From: Rhodobacteraceae bacterium UBA6273
GTDB lineage: Bacteria > Pseudomonadota > Alphaproteobacteria > Rhodobacterales > Rhodobacteraceae
Direction: 5' to 3'
Assembly: GCA_002440625.1 (NCBI GenBank)
Contig: DJUV01000049.1
Location: 1 to 24,153, forward strand
DNA: 24,153 nucleotides
Below are positions 6,478-14,944 of the stretch, in pieces. A program made the position numbers and the translations under genes. Numbering within the stretch: the first letter of the stretch is position 1; each line of letters starts with the position of its first letter. The notes below the pieces were generated by a model. It ran no database searches. It was not told the origin of the DNA and saw nothing but the letters and a program-made list of their open reading frames with translations.

Positions 6478-7407
6478 ATGCTGGCGATCTTCCTCAAGAC
6501 CCTTCCTTTCTTCGCGCTCATCGGTCTTGGCTGGTGGGCCGGGCGCATCCGCTTCTTTCCCGATGTCGCGACCGAGTGGCTGACACGCTTCGTCTTCTAC
6601 TTCGCGCTTTCGGCGATGCTCTTCCGCTTTGCCGCCGAACTGCCCCTGGCCGAGATCTTCGATCCGGCCTTCGCACTGGCCTACCTGATCGCCTCCTCCG
6701 CGCTCTACGCGCTGGTCTTCGCCGCGGCGAAGTTCCGGCGGGTGACGACTGCCGAAGCAGCGATCGAGGCGCAATGCGGCGTCAGCGGGAACACCGGCTT
6801 TCTCGGCGTGCCCCTGATGATCGCGCTTCTCGGGCCGATGGCGGCAGGGCCGATGCTGATGGTGCTGACCATCGACATGGTGGTCTTTTCCAGCCTCATC
6901 ACCCTTATCATTACCGCATCGAAGGAAGGCGCCCTTGGCTGGGGCATCGTCCAGCGCCCCGCGCTCGGCCTCGTCAAGAACCCGATGATCGTGTCGATGG
7001 CCGCCGGCCTTGCCTGGTCGGCGACGGGCTGGCCGCTTCCCGGCCCGGCGGTCGATTTCCTGACGCTTCTCGGTGCCGCCGCCACGCCTTGCGCGCTTTT
7101 CGCCATCGGCGCCTCGCTTGCCTCGCGCACAGCGGAACGGCTTGAGGTGGCGCTCTGGCTTTCCTTTGCCAAGCTCGTCCTGCATCCGGCCGCCGTTGCC
7201 GTTGCCGCGCTGATCCTGATCCCGGTTGAGCCGAGGGCGGCGGGCGTGATGATTGCCGCTGCCGCACTGCCGGTGGCGGGCAACGTCTATATGCTCGCCC
7301 GCCATTTCGGGGTTGCGCCGCAGCGCGTTTCGGCCTCGATCCTGATATCCACCGCCTTCAGCATCCTGACGGTCACTTTCGTGATCGGCTGGATCACGCC
7401 AACCTAG
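6478..7407 (+). CDS. AEC (auxin efflux carrier)-family permease
   Basis: A 309-residue inner-membrane transporter with about ten hydrophobic segments arranged as two five-helix repeats. AEC features include the opening LPFFALIGLGWWAGR, the break CGVSGNTGFLGVPLMIALLGP after helix 4, LVKNPMIVSMAAGLAWSATG, and LGAAATPCALFAIGASLASR before the last bundle. Bacterial members carry small carboxylates or amino acids; the substrate cannot be told here. It starts at ATG 6478, 52 bases after the deiodinase-like gene, and ends eight bases before fghA, so it appears to head the AEC-fghA-sthA transcription unit. No clear terminator was seen in the gap at 6426-6477, so read-through from mbfA is also possible. 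Confidence 0.9.
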   Translation: MLAIFLKTLPFFALIGLGWWAGRIRFFPDVATEWLTRFVFYFALSAMLFRFAAELPLAEIFDPAFALAYLIASSALYALVFAAAKFRRVTTAEAAIEAQCGVSGNTGFLGVPLMIALLGPMAAGPMLMVLTIDMVVFSSLITLIITASKEGALGWGIVQRPALGLVKNPMIVSMAAGLAWSATGWPLPGPAVDFLTLLGAAATPCALFAIGASLASRTAERLEVALWLSFAKLVLHPAAVAVAALILIPVEPRAAGVMIAAAALPVAGNVYMLARHFGVAPQRVSASILISTAFSILTVTFVIGWITPT

Positions 7408-7415
7408 GAGATACC

Positions 7416-8249
7416 ATGCAGACCCTGTCGGAAAACAAATGCTTCGGCGGCATCCAGGGCGTCTATTCGCACGCATCCGAGGCCTGCGGCTGCGACATGA
7501 CCTTCGGCCTCTTCCTGCCCGAACAGGCGAGCGAGGGGCCGGTGCCGATCCTGTGGTATCTCTCTGGCCTGACCTGCACGCATGAGAACGCGATGGTCAA
7601 GGCCGGGGCGCAGTGCTGGGCGGCGCAGCACGGGGTGGCGCTCGTATTCCCCGACACCAGCCCGCGCGGGGCCGGGGTCGCCAACGATGACGCCTATGAC
7701 CTCGGGCAGGGGGCGGGGTTCTACGTCAACGCGACCGAAAAGCCTTGGGCGGCGAACTACAAGATGTGGGACTATGTGAGCGAGGAACTGCCGGCGCTCG
7801 TCACCGCGAACTTTACCGTGGATGAGGAACGTCAGGGGATCACCGGCCATTCCATGGGCGGCCACGGGGCGCTCACCATGGCGATGCGCCTGCCGGGGCG
7901 GTTCCGTTCGGTCTCGGCTCTTGCCCCCATCGCCAACCCGACGCAATCGGACTGGGGCCGGAAGCAGTTCACGGCCTATCTCGGGCCTGACGAGACGCTC
8001 TGGGCGCAGCATGACGCCGCCCTGCTGATGCGCCGGCTTGGCTTCGACGGGCCGGTGCTGATCGATCAGGGATCGAAGGACCAGTTCCTTGAACAGTTGA
8101 AGCCTGAATCCCTCGCCTACGCCATGACCGAACGCCGCCAGCAGGGAATTTTCCGGATGCAATCGGGCTATGATCACAGCTACTTCTTCGTATCGACCTT
8201 CATCGGTGACCACATCGCCTTTCACGCAGAGGCGCTTTATCGGGACTAG
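7416..8249 (+). CDS. fghA: S-formylglutathione hydrolase
   Basis: A 277-residue alpha/beta-hydrolase that cleaves S-formylglutathione to formate and glutathione, the step after FrmA in formaldehyde oxidation. The catalytic triad is visible as S146 in GHSMGGHG, D222 in GSKDQFL and H254 in GYDHSYFF, at the positions expected for the family (esterase D). LTCTHENAMVKAG carries the conserved Cys-Thr-His-Glu oxyanion region, and the terminal DHIAFHAEALY is typical. AGGAG lies upstream of ATG 7416. The gene follows the AEC permease by eight bases and precedes sthA by three, so they are probably one operon. The partner frmA is 7.1 kb upstream on the same strand. Confidence 0.97.
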   Translation: MQTLSENKCFGGIQGVYSHASEACGCDMTFGLFLPEQASEGPVPILWYLSGLTCTHENAMVKAGAQCWAAQHGVALVFPDTSPRGAGVANDDAYDLGQGAGFYVNATEKPWAANYKMWDYVSEELPALVTANFTVDEERQGITGHSMGGHGALTMAMRLPGRFRSVSALAPIANPTQSDWGRKQFTAYLGPDETLWAQHDAALLMRRLGFDGPVLIDQGSKDQFLEQLKPESLAYAMTERRQQGIFRMQSGYDHSYFFVSTFIGDHIAFHAEALYRD

Positions 8250-8252
8250 GGC

Positions 8253-9683
8253 ATGAGCCATTACGACCTCGTCATCCTCGGAAGCGGCCCCTCGGGCCGT
8301 GCCGCCGGCATTCAGGCGGGCAAGCTGAAGCGCAAGGTGCTGGTCATCGACCGCAAGGACCGCTTCGGCGGCGTCTCGGTCCATACCGGCACGGTCCCGT
8401 CGAAGACCCTGCGGGAAACCGTCCTGAACCTTTCCGGCTGGCGCGAACGCAGCTTCTACGGCCGCGCCTACCGGGTTAAGGAAGATATCGCCGCCGAAGA
8501 TCTGAAGGCGCGGATGCAGATGACGCTCGGCTATGAGGTCGACGTTCTCGAACACCAGTTCAACCGCAATCACGTCGCCACGCTTTACGGCCAGGCGCGG
8601 TTTACCGGCCCGAATGAGGTCGAGGTGCTGACCGATGCCGGCGACAGCAGCCGCGTCACCGCCGACAGGTTCCTGATCGCCACCGGCACCGTCACCTACC
8701 GGCCGAAGGATGTGCCCTTCAATGGCACAACCATTCTCGACAGCGACGACTTCGTCGAGATGAAGCAGATCCCCCGCTCGCTGGTCGTGGTCGGCGCCGG
8801 TGTCATCGGGGTCGAGTATGCCACGATGTTTGCCACGCTCGACGTCCGGGTCACGCTGATCGAGCCGCGCACCTCGTTCCTCGATTTCATCGACCGCGCC
8901 ACGATCGGCACCTTTACCCATCTCATCCGGGAAAACGGCGTCGATCTCAGGCTCGGCTCGGCCATCGAGAAGGTCGAAGACGCGGGCAAGCATGTCGAGA
9001 TCACGCTTGCCAATGGCCGCCATGTCCGGGCGGAAATGCTGCTTTACGCGGCGGGTCGGATGGGGGCGACCGCGACGCTGAACCTTGATGCCGTTGGCCT
9101 GACGACCGACCATCGCGGGCGGCTTGAGGTGGATCGCAAGACCTACCAGACCAAGGTGCCCTATATCTACGCCACCGGCGACGTGATCGGCCACCCCTCG
9201 CTCGCCTCGACCTCGCTCCAGCAGGGGCGCGTTGCCGCCTGCCATGCGCTTGACACGCCGACCCTGCCGGAAAGCCCCTTCTATCCCTACGGCATCTACT
9301 CGGTGCCTGAAATATCGACCTGCGGCATGTCCGAAGAAGAAGCGCAGGAAAAGGGCGTCGCCTATGAGGTCGGCATGGCCCGGTTCCGCGAAACCTCGCG
9401 CGGGCATATCATGGGGGTCGAGAACGGCTTCCTGAAGATGCTCGTCAGCCTCAAGACCCGGCGCATTCTCGGCGTCCAGATCGTGGGCGAAGGGGCGACG
9501 GAGCTGATCCATATCGGGCAGGCGGTGCTGAACCTGAAAGGCACGGTCGACTATTTCGTCGAGAACACCTTCAACTATCCGACGCTGGCCGAGGCCTACA
9601 AGATCGCGGGACTTGACGCCTTCAACCGGATGCCGATCCCGGAAGAATACAAGGTGAAGAAGAAGGCGGCGCCGAAGGAATGA
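8253..9683 (+). CDS. sthA: Soluble pyridine nucleotide transhydrogenase (Si-specific NAD(P)+ transhydrogenase)
   Basis: A 476-residue flavoprotein, close to the usual 465-480, that transfers hydride between NADPH and NAD+. The FAD-binding Rossmann motif is GSGPSGRAAG near the N-terminus, the NAD(P) motif is VVVGAGVIGVEYA near residue 180, and the second FAD motif is YIYATGDVIG near residue 310. Unlike lipoamide or glutathione reductases it has no redox disulfide: the equivalent segment reads SVHTGTVPSKTLRE without cysteine, as in E. coli SthA. The C-terminal dimer domain (NYPTLAEAYKIAGLDAFNR) is present. It directly follows fghA and may drain NADPH or balance NADH arising from formaldehyde oxidation; that link is contextual only. 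Confidence 0.95.
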   Translation: MSHYDLVILGSGPSGRAAGIQAGKLKRKVLVIDRKDRFGGVSVHTGTVPSKTLRETVLNLSGWRERSFYGRAYRVKEDIAAEDLKARMQMTLGYEVDVLEHQFNRNHVATLYGQARFTGPNEVEVLTDAGDSSRVTADRFLIATGTVTYRPKDVPFNGTTILDSDDFVEMKQIPRSLVVVGAGVIGVEYATMFATLDVRVTLIEPRTSFLDFIDRATIGTFTHLIRENGVDLRLGSAIEKVEDAGKHVEITLANGRHVRAEMLLYAAGRMGATATLNLDAVGLTTDHRGRLEVDRKTYQTKVPYIYATGDVIGHPSLASTSLQQGRVAACHALDTPTLPESPFYPYGIYSVPEISTCGMSEEEAQEKGVAYEVGMARFRETSRGHIMGVENGFLKMLVSLKTRRILGVQIVGEGATELIHIGQAVLNLKGTVDYFVENTFNYPTLAEAYKIAGLDAFNRMPIPEEYKVKKKAAPKE

Positions 9684-9751
9684 CTGCGCGAGGTCGGCCC
9701 TCACTCCCGGTTGGTTTGCGAGATTCAAAGGCTCAGTACACGAGGTGTTTT

Positions 9752-10387
9752 GTGCATAGGTTCGGAATTGCTACGATGCTGGCGCTGGCACCGCAACTCT
9801 TGGAGGCCAGCGTTGGCTGCGTCGCGCGAGAGCAAAATCCTGACACGCTCGAGATTGTTGCAATGCCCGGCGAAGACGGTTACGCACCAGCGGCTTACGC
9901 TGCCCTTCTATACGCTCACTTGCGCCGGTGCCTCGCCGAGGACGATTGCATCGTCTTGCTTGGCGAGCTTACGCCAAAATGGCCAGCAACCCGTCCTCTC
10001 CCCCACATTCAGGCGGAGGAGCGGCAGATACAAGACTATCGAAGCTCAGATAGCTTTCGAGGCTACGGTGTTCACTTCGATTACTCCGACTTCTATGAAT
10101 TCAAGGGCGTGCAACTGACGGCCAAAGGTCCGGTTGGCCTACGGCCCGATCAAGTCGACGGCAGCGCCGGCGCCGCTGAGGAAGGATATTGGTCCTATCC
10201 GATGGAGACGAACGGACCACAGGTATTTACCGCGCTCTTCTTCAAGGAGGAAAAGTATAACTTTCTTCGCCTGTCGGTTCCGGGCGCTTATTTTTGTGGC
10301 ACATTCCCAATGCCCGCGCCCGATACCGAAGCGATTGGGCACCTGACGGCCTGCATCGCAAACGGCGGCTGCGGAGCATCGCAATGA
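9752..10387 (+). CDS. Unrecognised secreted protein with six cysteines, atypical composition
   Basis: I do not recognise a family. From the GTG at 9752 (GAGG at 9742-9745, six bases upstream) the product is 211 residues. It begins MHRFGIATMLALAPQLLEASVGC, a plausible but weak signal peptide. Six cysteines (positions 23, 60, 66 and three in the last quarter, in AYFCGTF, TACIA and GGCGAS) fit disulfide formation in the periplasm. The middle is rich in aromatic and acidic residues (GYGVHFDYSDFYEFKG). The frame extends to an ATG at 9680 overlapping the sthA stop, but the added 24 residues are basic and would hide the signal peptide. In the first 40 codons 14 end in A or T, against 4 in the first 40 of sthA, and AGG, CGA and TTG occur. 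Recent acquisition is plausible. Confidence 0.6.
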   Translation: MHRFGIATMLALAPQLLEASVGCVAREQNPDTLEIVAMPGEDGYAPAAYAALLYAHLRRCLAEDDCIVLLGELTPKWPATRPLPHIQAEERQIQDYRSSDSFRGYGVHFDYSDFYEFKGVQLTAKGPVGLRPDQVDGSAGAAEEGYWSYPMETNGPQVFTALFFKEEKYNFLRLSVPGAYFCGTFPMPAPDTEAIGHLTACIANGGCGASQ

Positions 10388-10448
10388 GTTGGATCCCTGA
10401 CTCCGCCCGGACCCCCAGAGCCATCCGGTGTGGCGCGGGTGGGCGCCC

Positions 10449-10901
10449 ATGACCCTCTACGTCGATGCCGATGCCTGCCCGGTGAAGGACGAATGCACCC
10501 GCGCCGCCGAGCGGCTGGGCGTCAGGGTCTTTGTCGTCTGCAACGGCGGCCTGCGCCCGTCGGCCCATCCGCTGGTCGAGACGGTCTTCGTCCCCGACGG
10601 GCCGGATGAGGCCGACAAGTGGATCGCCGAACGGGCCGGCGCGGGCGATGTGGTGGTGACGGGCGACATCCCGCTGGCCGCGAAATGCGTCGAGGCGGGG
10701 GCGGCGGTCCTGAAGCATGACGGCGAGGCGCTGACCCGCGCCAATATCGGCAATGTGCTGGCGATGCGCGACCTGATGGCTGATCTGCGCTCCGCCGACC
10801 CGTTCCGGCAAGGCGGCGGCAAGACATTCGCCAAATCCGACAAGGGCCGCTTCGCCTCCGCGCTCGACCGCGCCTTGCGCGCGGCTCAGGCGAAGGGCTA
10901 G
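10449..10901 (+). CDS. UPF0178 (YaiI/YqxD, DUF188) family protein
   Basis: A 150-residue protein of the usual family length. The N-terminal [15 protein letters not shown] is the family signature, followed by [39 protein letters not shown] (a PIN-like acidic pattern) and the C-terminal [17 protein letters not shown]...[22 protein letters not shown]. The fold is related to PIN-type nucleases, but the cellular role is not established. ATG 10449 is chosen because the upstream GTG at 10428 adds seven residues not found before the signature. It ends 29 bases before the HAD hydrolase start, so the two may share a transcript. Base composition returns to the GC-rich norm here. Confidence 0.9.
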   Translation: MTLYVDADACPVKDECTRAAERLGVRVFVVCNGGLRPSAHPLVETVFVPDGPDEADKWIAERAGAGDVVVTGDIPLAAKCVEAGAAVLKHDGEALTRANIGNVLAMRDLMADLRSADPFRQGGGKTFAKSDKGRFASALDRALRAAQAKG

Positions 10902-10930
10902 GGTTCCGGCGCTACAGAATGAGGGCAAGC

Positions 10931-11551
10931 ATGGCGATTGAAGCGGTGGTTTTCGACATCGGGCGGGTTCTGGTCGACTGGAATCCGGAAGGCTTTTACG
11001 ATGCCCGCCTTGGCCGCGAAACGCGCGAAAGGTTTTTCGCCGAAACCGGCGTGACGGCCATGAACGAAGAGATCGACCGTGGCGAGCCATTCCGCGAAAC
11101 CGTTGTCGCCCATGCCGCACGACACCCCGATTGGGCCGGGGAAATCATGCTCTGGCACGACCGCTGGGGCGAGCTGATCGGGCCGGACCTGCCCCATACC
11201 GGGCGGCTCCTGCGGGCGCTGAAGACCCGGGGCATCCCCGTCTATGCCCTCAGCAATGTCGGCGTCGAAACCTATGGCATCGTCGCGAAGCGCTACCCCG
11301 TGCTGGCCGAGTTTGATCAGCTCTTCCTGTCGGGTGCGCTCAGGGCCAACAAACCCGACCCGCGTATCTACGCGGCGCTTGAGGATGGCACCGGCGTCGC
11401 TCCGGGCGGCCTCCTCTTCACCGATGACCGTGCCGACAACATCGACGCGGCGGCCGCGCGCGGCTGGCAGACGCATCTCTTCGAGCACCCTGACGGGCTG
11501 GCCGCCCGGCTGGTTTCCGAAGGACTTCTGACCGAAAGGGAAGCGGTATGA
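10931..11551 (+). CDS. HAD-superfamily hydrolase (subfamily IA, YihX-like)
   Basis: A 206-residue cytoplasmic hydrolase, probably a small-molecule phosphatase. HAD motifs are visible in order: motif I AVVFDIGRVLVDWNP with nucleophile D9, the cap helix region from about residue 20 to 85, motif II YALSNVG, motif III lysine in ANKPDPRIY, and motif IV LLFTDDRADN. The DxG form of motif I is common in this YihX/epoxide-hydrolase-N group. ATG 10931 is preferred over 10919 because GAGGG (10921-10925) lies five bases upstream of it and would be inside the longer form. The stop overlaps the start of the next gene as ATGA, indicating translational coupling. The substrate is unknown. Confidence 0.88.
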   Translation: MAIEAVVFDIGRVLVDWNPEGFYDARLGRETRERFFAETGVTAMNEEIDRGEPFRETVVAHAARHPDWAGEIMLWHDRWGELIGPDLPHTGRLLRALKTRGIPVYALSNVGVETYGIVAKRYPVLAEFDQLFLSGALRANKPDPRIYAALEDGTGVAPGGLLFTDDRADNIDAAAARGWQTHLFEHPDGLAARLVSEGLLTEREAV

Positions 11552-12462
11552 TCCTTGAGATTGTCGGGCCGGAGATCGAGCCGAAACTGGACTGGCTTGC
11601 GCTGACCCATGCGATCGAGGCAGGCCACCGGCTGCCCCGCGCCGAGGTCGGCGATACCTTCCTCCGCCGGAAGGGTGATACGCTGCTGACCCGCTCGGCC
11701 TGGATCGACGGAATGGGCATTGCTGTCAAGGCGGCGACGATCTTTCCGGATAACCCCAAGGCCGGTATCCCCTCCATCGACGGCTCGGTCACGCTCTACA
11801 GCGATGCCGATGGGCGCCCGGAAGCGCTGGTCGATTTCAAGCTGGTGACGAAGTGGAAGACCGCCGGGGACAGCCTTCTGTCGGCGCGGCTACTGGCGCG
11901 GAAGGACAGCGAGGCGATCCTGATCGTCGGCGCCGGAGCGGTCGCCACCTCGATGGTCGAAGCCTATCGCGCGGTCTTTCCGGCGGCGCGCTTCACCATC
12001 TGGGCGCGCAATCCCGATGCCGCGCGGGCCTTTGCCGATGAAACCGGGGCGGAGCCTGCCGCCGATCTGGAAGCGGCGTTAGGCAAGGCGGATGTGATCG
12101 CCACCGCGACCATGGCCACCAGCCCGGTGATCCTTGGCAAATGGCTGCGCCCCGGCACCCATCTTGACCTGATCGGTGCCTACCGCGCCGACATGCGCGA
12201 GGTGGATGACGAGGCGATGCGCCGCGCGCGGCTTTTCGTCGATGCCCGTGCCACGACCATTCACCATATCGGTGAGCTGATGGAGCCGCTGAAATCAGGC
12301 GCGATCAGCGAAGCGGATGTGCTGGGCGATTTCTACGACATCGCCAGCGGCGCCTTCGCCCGGCGAAGCGACGAGGACATCACCATCGCCAAGAACGGCG
12401 GCGGCGCGCATCTCGACCTGATGACGGCGCGCTACATCCTTGGCGTGGCGCGCCGGGGCTGA
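11548..12462 (+). CDS. Ornithine cyclodeaminase / mu-crystallin family protein
   Basis: A 304-residue NAD(P)-dependent enzyme of the OCD/mu-crystallin family, which includes ornithine cyclodeaminases, ketimine reductases and alanine dehydrogenases. The N-terminal substrate domain has GIAVKAATIFPDNPKAGIPSIDGSVTLYSDADGRPEAL and the linking KTAGDSLLSARLLARKD. The Rossmann domain begins ILIVGAGAVATSMVEAY and includes VIATATMATSPVI and HLDLIGAYRADMREVDDEAM, with the conserved aspartate. It is coupled to the HAD gene by an ATGA overlap. Which imine or amino acid it acts on cannot be decided from sequence. The convergent MFS gene ends two bases away, leaving no room for a separate terminator between them. 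Confidence 0.9.
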   Translation: MILEIVGPEIEPKLDWLALTHAIEAGHRLPRAEVGDTFLRRKGDTLLTRSAWIDGMGIAVKAATIFPDNPKAGIPSIDGSVTLYSDADGRPEALVDFKLVTKWKTAGDSLLSARLLARKDSEAILIVGAGAVATSMVEAYRAVFPAARFTIWARNPDAARAFADETGAEPAADLEAALGKADVIATATMATSPVILGKWLRPGTHLDLIGAYRADMREVDDEAMRRARLFVDARATTIHHIGELMEPLKSGAISEADVLGDFYDIASGAFARRSDEDITIAKNGGGAHLDLMTARYILGVARRG

Positions 12463-12464
12463 TC

Positions 12465-13701
12465 TCAGGCGGGCAGCGCCTGCATCGGGCGTTCCCGGAC
12501 CGGCAGGTGGACGATGGCCGAAAACGCCCCGACCGCGACACCGATCCACCAGACGGCGGTATAGCTGCCATAGGCATCATACATCCGCCCGCCAAGCCAG
12601 ACGCCAAGGAACCCGCCGATCTGGTGGCTGAGGAAGATGATCCCGTAAAGCGTGCCCATGTAGCGCAGCCCGTAGATATGCGCGACAAGGCCCGAGGTAA
12701 GCGGCACCGTGGCCAGCCAGAGCGCGCCCATCAGAAGCGAGAAGATCAGGACCGAAGTGGGCGTGATCGGCAGAAGGATGAAGACCGCCGCCACAACGGT
12801 TCGGGCCGCGTAGATGCCCGAAAGCAGGTACTTCTTCGTATAGCGCTTGCCGAGCCAGCCCGCCGTGATCGTACCGGCGATGTTGGCAAGGCCGATCACG
12901 GAAATCGAGATCGCGCCGAGCGCCGAGGTGGTGGTGATGCCGATCCCTGCCAGCATCCCGTTCGGCGCGATGGCGCCGCACATCTCTGTCACCATCGCCG
13001 GAAAATGCGCGGTGATGAAGGCAAGCTGGTAGCCGCAGGAGAAAAACCCAAGGAAAATCAGCGAATAGGAGGGATCGCGGAACGCCTTTTTCAGCACCTC
13101 CCCCATGCTTTCCTCAAGCTCGGCCTTGGTCGCCCTGACCGGTGCCCGCAACATCGGCAGGGCGAACATCGCGGCAAGGATGATCGCGGCGAAGATGATA
13201 AAGACCGTCTGCCAGGGGAACTGCGACAGGAGAATTTCTGCCAGGGGGGCGCCGAAGACCTGGCCGGCGGAGCCTGCCGCCGTAGTGATGCCAAGTGCCA
13301 GCGCGGTTTTCGGTGCTCGCCGCCCGTCCGACGACCGCAAGGATCACGCCGAAGCCGGTTCCGGCGATGCCGAAGCCCACGAGAATTTCCAGAAGCTGAT
13401 GCTGGATCGGTGTGACGGCCCCCGCCGACAGCACAAGCCCAAGGGCATAGCAGATCGCCCCGAGGAAGATCGCCTTGCGGTCGCCGAAGCGTTCGGCAAT
13501 CGCGCCGAAGATCGGCTGGCCGATGCCCCAGGCGAGGTTCTGGATCGCGATGGCGAGCGAGAACTCGGCGCGTGGCCAGTTGAATTCCTCGGCGATGGGG
13601 ATCTGGAACACGCCAAAGCTCGCCCGGATCGAAAAGCCGAGCATGATGATGATGCAGCTGCCGATCAGGACCGGGGTGAAAATACTCGCGCGCGTTTCCA
13701 T
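12465..13701 (-). pseudogene. Major facilitator superfamily transporter, interrupted by a single frameshift
   Basis: Two reverse-strand frames join into one 12-helix MFS transporter of about 412 residues. The first, from ATG 13701, runs METRASIFTPVLIGSCIIIMLGFSIRASFGVFQIP through GFGIAGTGFGVILAVVGRAAS. It includes the loop 2-3 motif FGAIAERFGDRKAIF, then turns into non-membrane sequence. The second frame takes over at ALALGITTAAGSAGQVFGAP and continues to the stop at 12465. The switch lies at about 13301-13315, next to a T4 run (13307-13310) and a CGCG. Removing one base, or adding a CG, restores a sensible junction (for example STETALALG or ENRALALG). AGGAG precedes the start. It could be a real recent pseudogene or a sequencing indel; both halves are otherwise well preserved. 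The substrate is unknown. Confidence 0.82.
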
Positions 13702-13858
13702 GAACCACTCCTAGAAAACGGATGGGAAATTGGCTGTGCTGCGCGGCAGCGTCAAATTGAGATTTGTTATGGTTACGATTTCCTGCCGCCTCCGGGACCC
13801 GCGGGATCGCGGGCGAAGCCGGACTTTCACTTTTCGGCGGGCCGGGTTACGCAGACGC

Positions 13859-14944
13859 ATGAGCGAGACGCTGACGGAGATCTACGACCGGCTGGCCCAT
13901 GAGGGGAAGCTGCGCCCGGATGCGGCGCAGCGGGCGGCCCTGCCCGATCTGCAGCGCATCCGCGAGGGGCTGGAGGGCGCGAACGGCAGGAAGAAGGGTC
14001 TGCTGGGCGGGCTTTTCGGCAAGGGGCCTGAGGCGGTGCGCGGGCTTTACATCTGGGGCGGCGTCGGGCGCGGCAAGTCGATGCTGATGGACCTTTTCCA
14101 CCAGAGCGTCGCCATCGAGGCCAAGCGGCGGGTGCATTTCCACGCCTTCATGCAGGAGGTGCAGGCGGCCTTGCACGAGGCGCGCAAGACCGGTGTCGAC
14201 GATGCCATCCGGCCGGTGGCCGAGGCGATTGCCGGGAAGCTCCGGCTTCTCTCGTTCGATGAGATGCAGATCACCGACATCGCCGATGCGATGATTGTCG
14301 GGCGGCTTTTCCAATTGCTCTTCGACAAGGGCGTGACGGTGGTCACGACGTCGAACCGGGTTCCGGACGATCTTTACAAGGATGGTCTCAACCGGAGCCT
14401 CTTCCTGCCCTTCATCGCACTCCTGAAGGAACGGATGGAGGTTCGGGAACTGGAAAGCGAGACGGATTACCGCCAGCACCGTCTGCAAGGGGCGCAGGTC
14501 TATTTCTGCCCGGCGGGGGGCGAGGCGAAGGCTGCGATCTCGCGGATATGGACGGAACTGACCGGGGGCGGCAGCGCGCCGCTGCGGCTGGTCGTCAAGG
14601 GTCGCGAACTGGTCATCGACGACTTCCACGCCGGCGTCGCCCGCGCCTCGTTCTGGGAATTGTGCGGCCGCCCCCTTGGCCCGGCGGATTACCTCGCGCT
14701 GGCAGAAGCCATCCGGGTGCTGATCCTTGAGGACATCCCGCATCTTTCGTCCGAGAACTACAACGAGGCCAAGCGCTTCGTGACGCTGATCGATACGCTT
14801 TACGAGGCGAAGGTCCGGCTCATCGCCTCGGCGGCGGATGAGCCGGAGCGGCTTTACATTGAAGGCGAAGGCTCCTTCGAATTCGAACGCACCGCGAGCC
14901 GGTTGCGTGAGATGCAGGCAGCCGACTGGGGCAGCGACCGCTAG
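13859..14944 (+). CDS. zapE: Cell division protein ZapE (AFG1-like AAA ATPase)
   Basis: A 361-residue ATPase of the ZapE/AFG1 family. In E. coli it acts at the Z-ring during constriction, and in mitochondria AFG1 assists protein quality control. The Walker A motif is GGVGRGKS (residues 67-74), after the family lead-in GLYIWG. Walker B is LLSFDEMQITDIADA near 130-145. The arginine/sensor region is TTSNRVPDDLYKDGLNRSLFLPFI, and the C-terminal family block is FWELCGRPLGPADYLALA followed by NEAKRFVTLIDTLYE. ATG 13859 begins MSETLTEIYDRL, as in relatives; a longer in-frame GTG start at 13730 would add basic, low-complexity residues and is rejected. The TAG stop shares a CTAG with the stop of the convergent oxidoreductase gene. 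The upstream gap at 13702-13858 has no convincing promoter hexamers. Confidence 0.95.
   Translation: MSETLTEIYDRLAHEGKLRPDAAQRAALPDLQRIREGLEGANGRKKGLLGGLFGKGPEAVRGLYIWGGVGRGKSMLMDLFHQSVAIEAKRRVHFHAFMQEVQAALHEARKTGVDDAIRPVAEAIAGKLRLLSFDEMQITDIADAMIVGRLFQLLFDKGVTVVTTSNRVPDDLYKDGLNRSLFLPFIALLKERMEVRELESETDYRQHRLQGAQVYFCPAGGEAKAAISRIWTELTGGGSAPLRLVVKGRELVIDDFHAGVARASFWELCGRPLGPADYLALAEAIRVLILEDIPHLSSENYNEAKRFVTLIDTLYEAKVRLIASAADEPERLYIEGEGSFEFERTASRLREMQAADWGSDR

Noticed and set aside
7404..9728. A 774-codon reverse-strand open frame covering fghA and sthA.
   Set aside because: It is the antisense shadow of two clearly identified genes in GC-rich DNA; its translation is rich in Arg, Gly, Asp and His without domain logic.
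9690..10416. Similar CCCTCACTCCCGG and CCCTGACTCCGCCCGG strings flanking the atypical gene as possible target-site duplication.
   Set aside because: The match is imperfect with unequal length, and no terminal inverted repeats or recombinase are present.
13702..13858. Promoter for zapE or the MFS gene, for example TTGAGA at 13757 or TTGACG on the reverse strand.
   Set aside because: No -10 hexamer of acceptable quality occurs at 16-18 base spacing for either.
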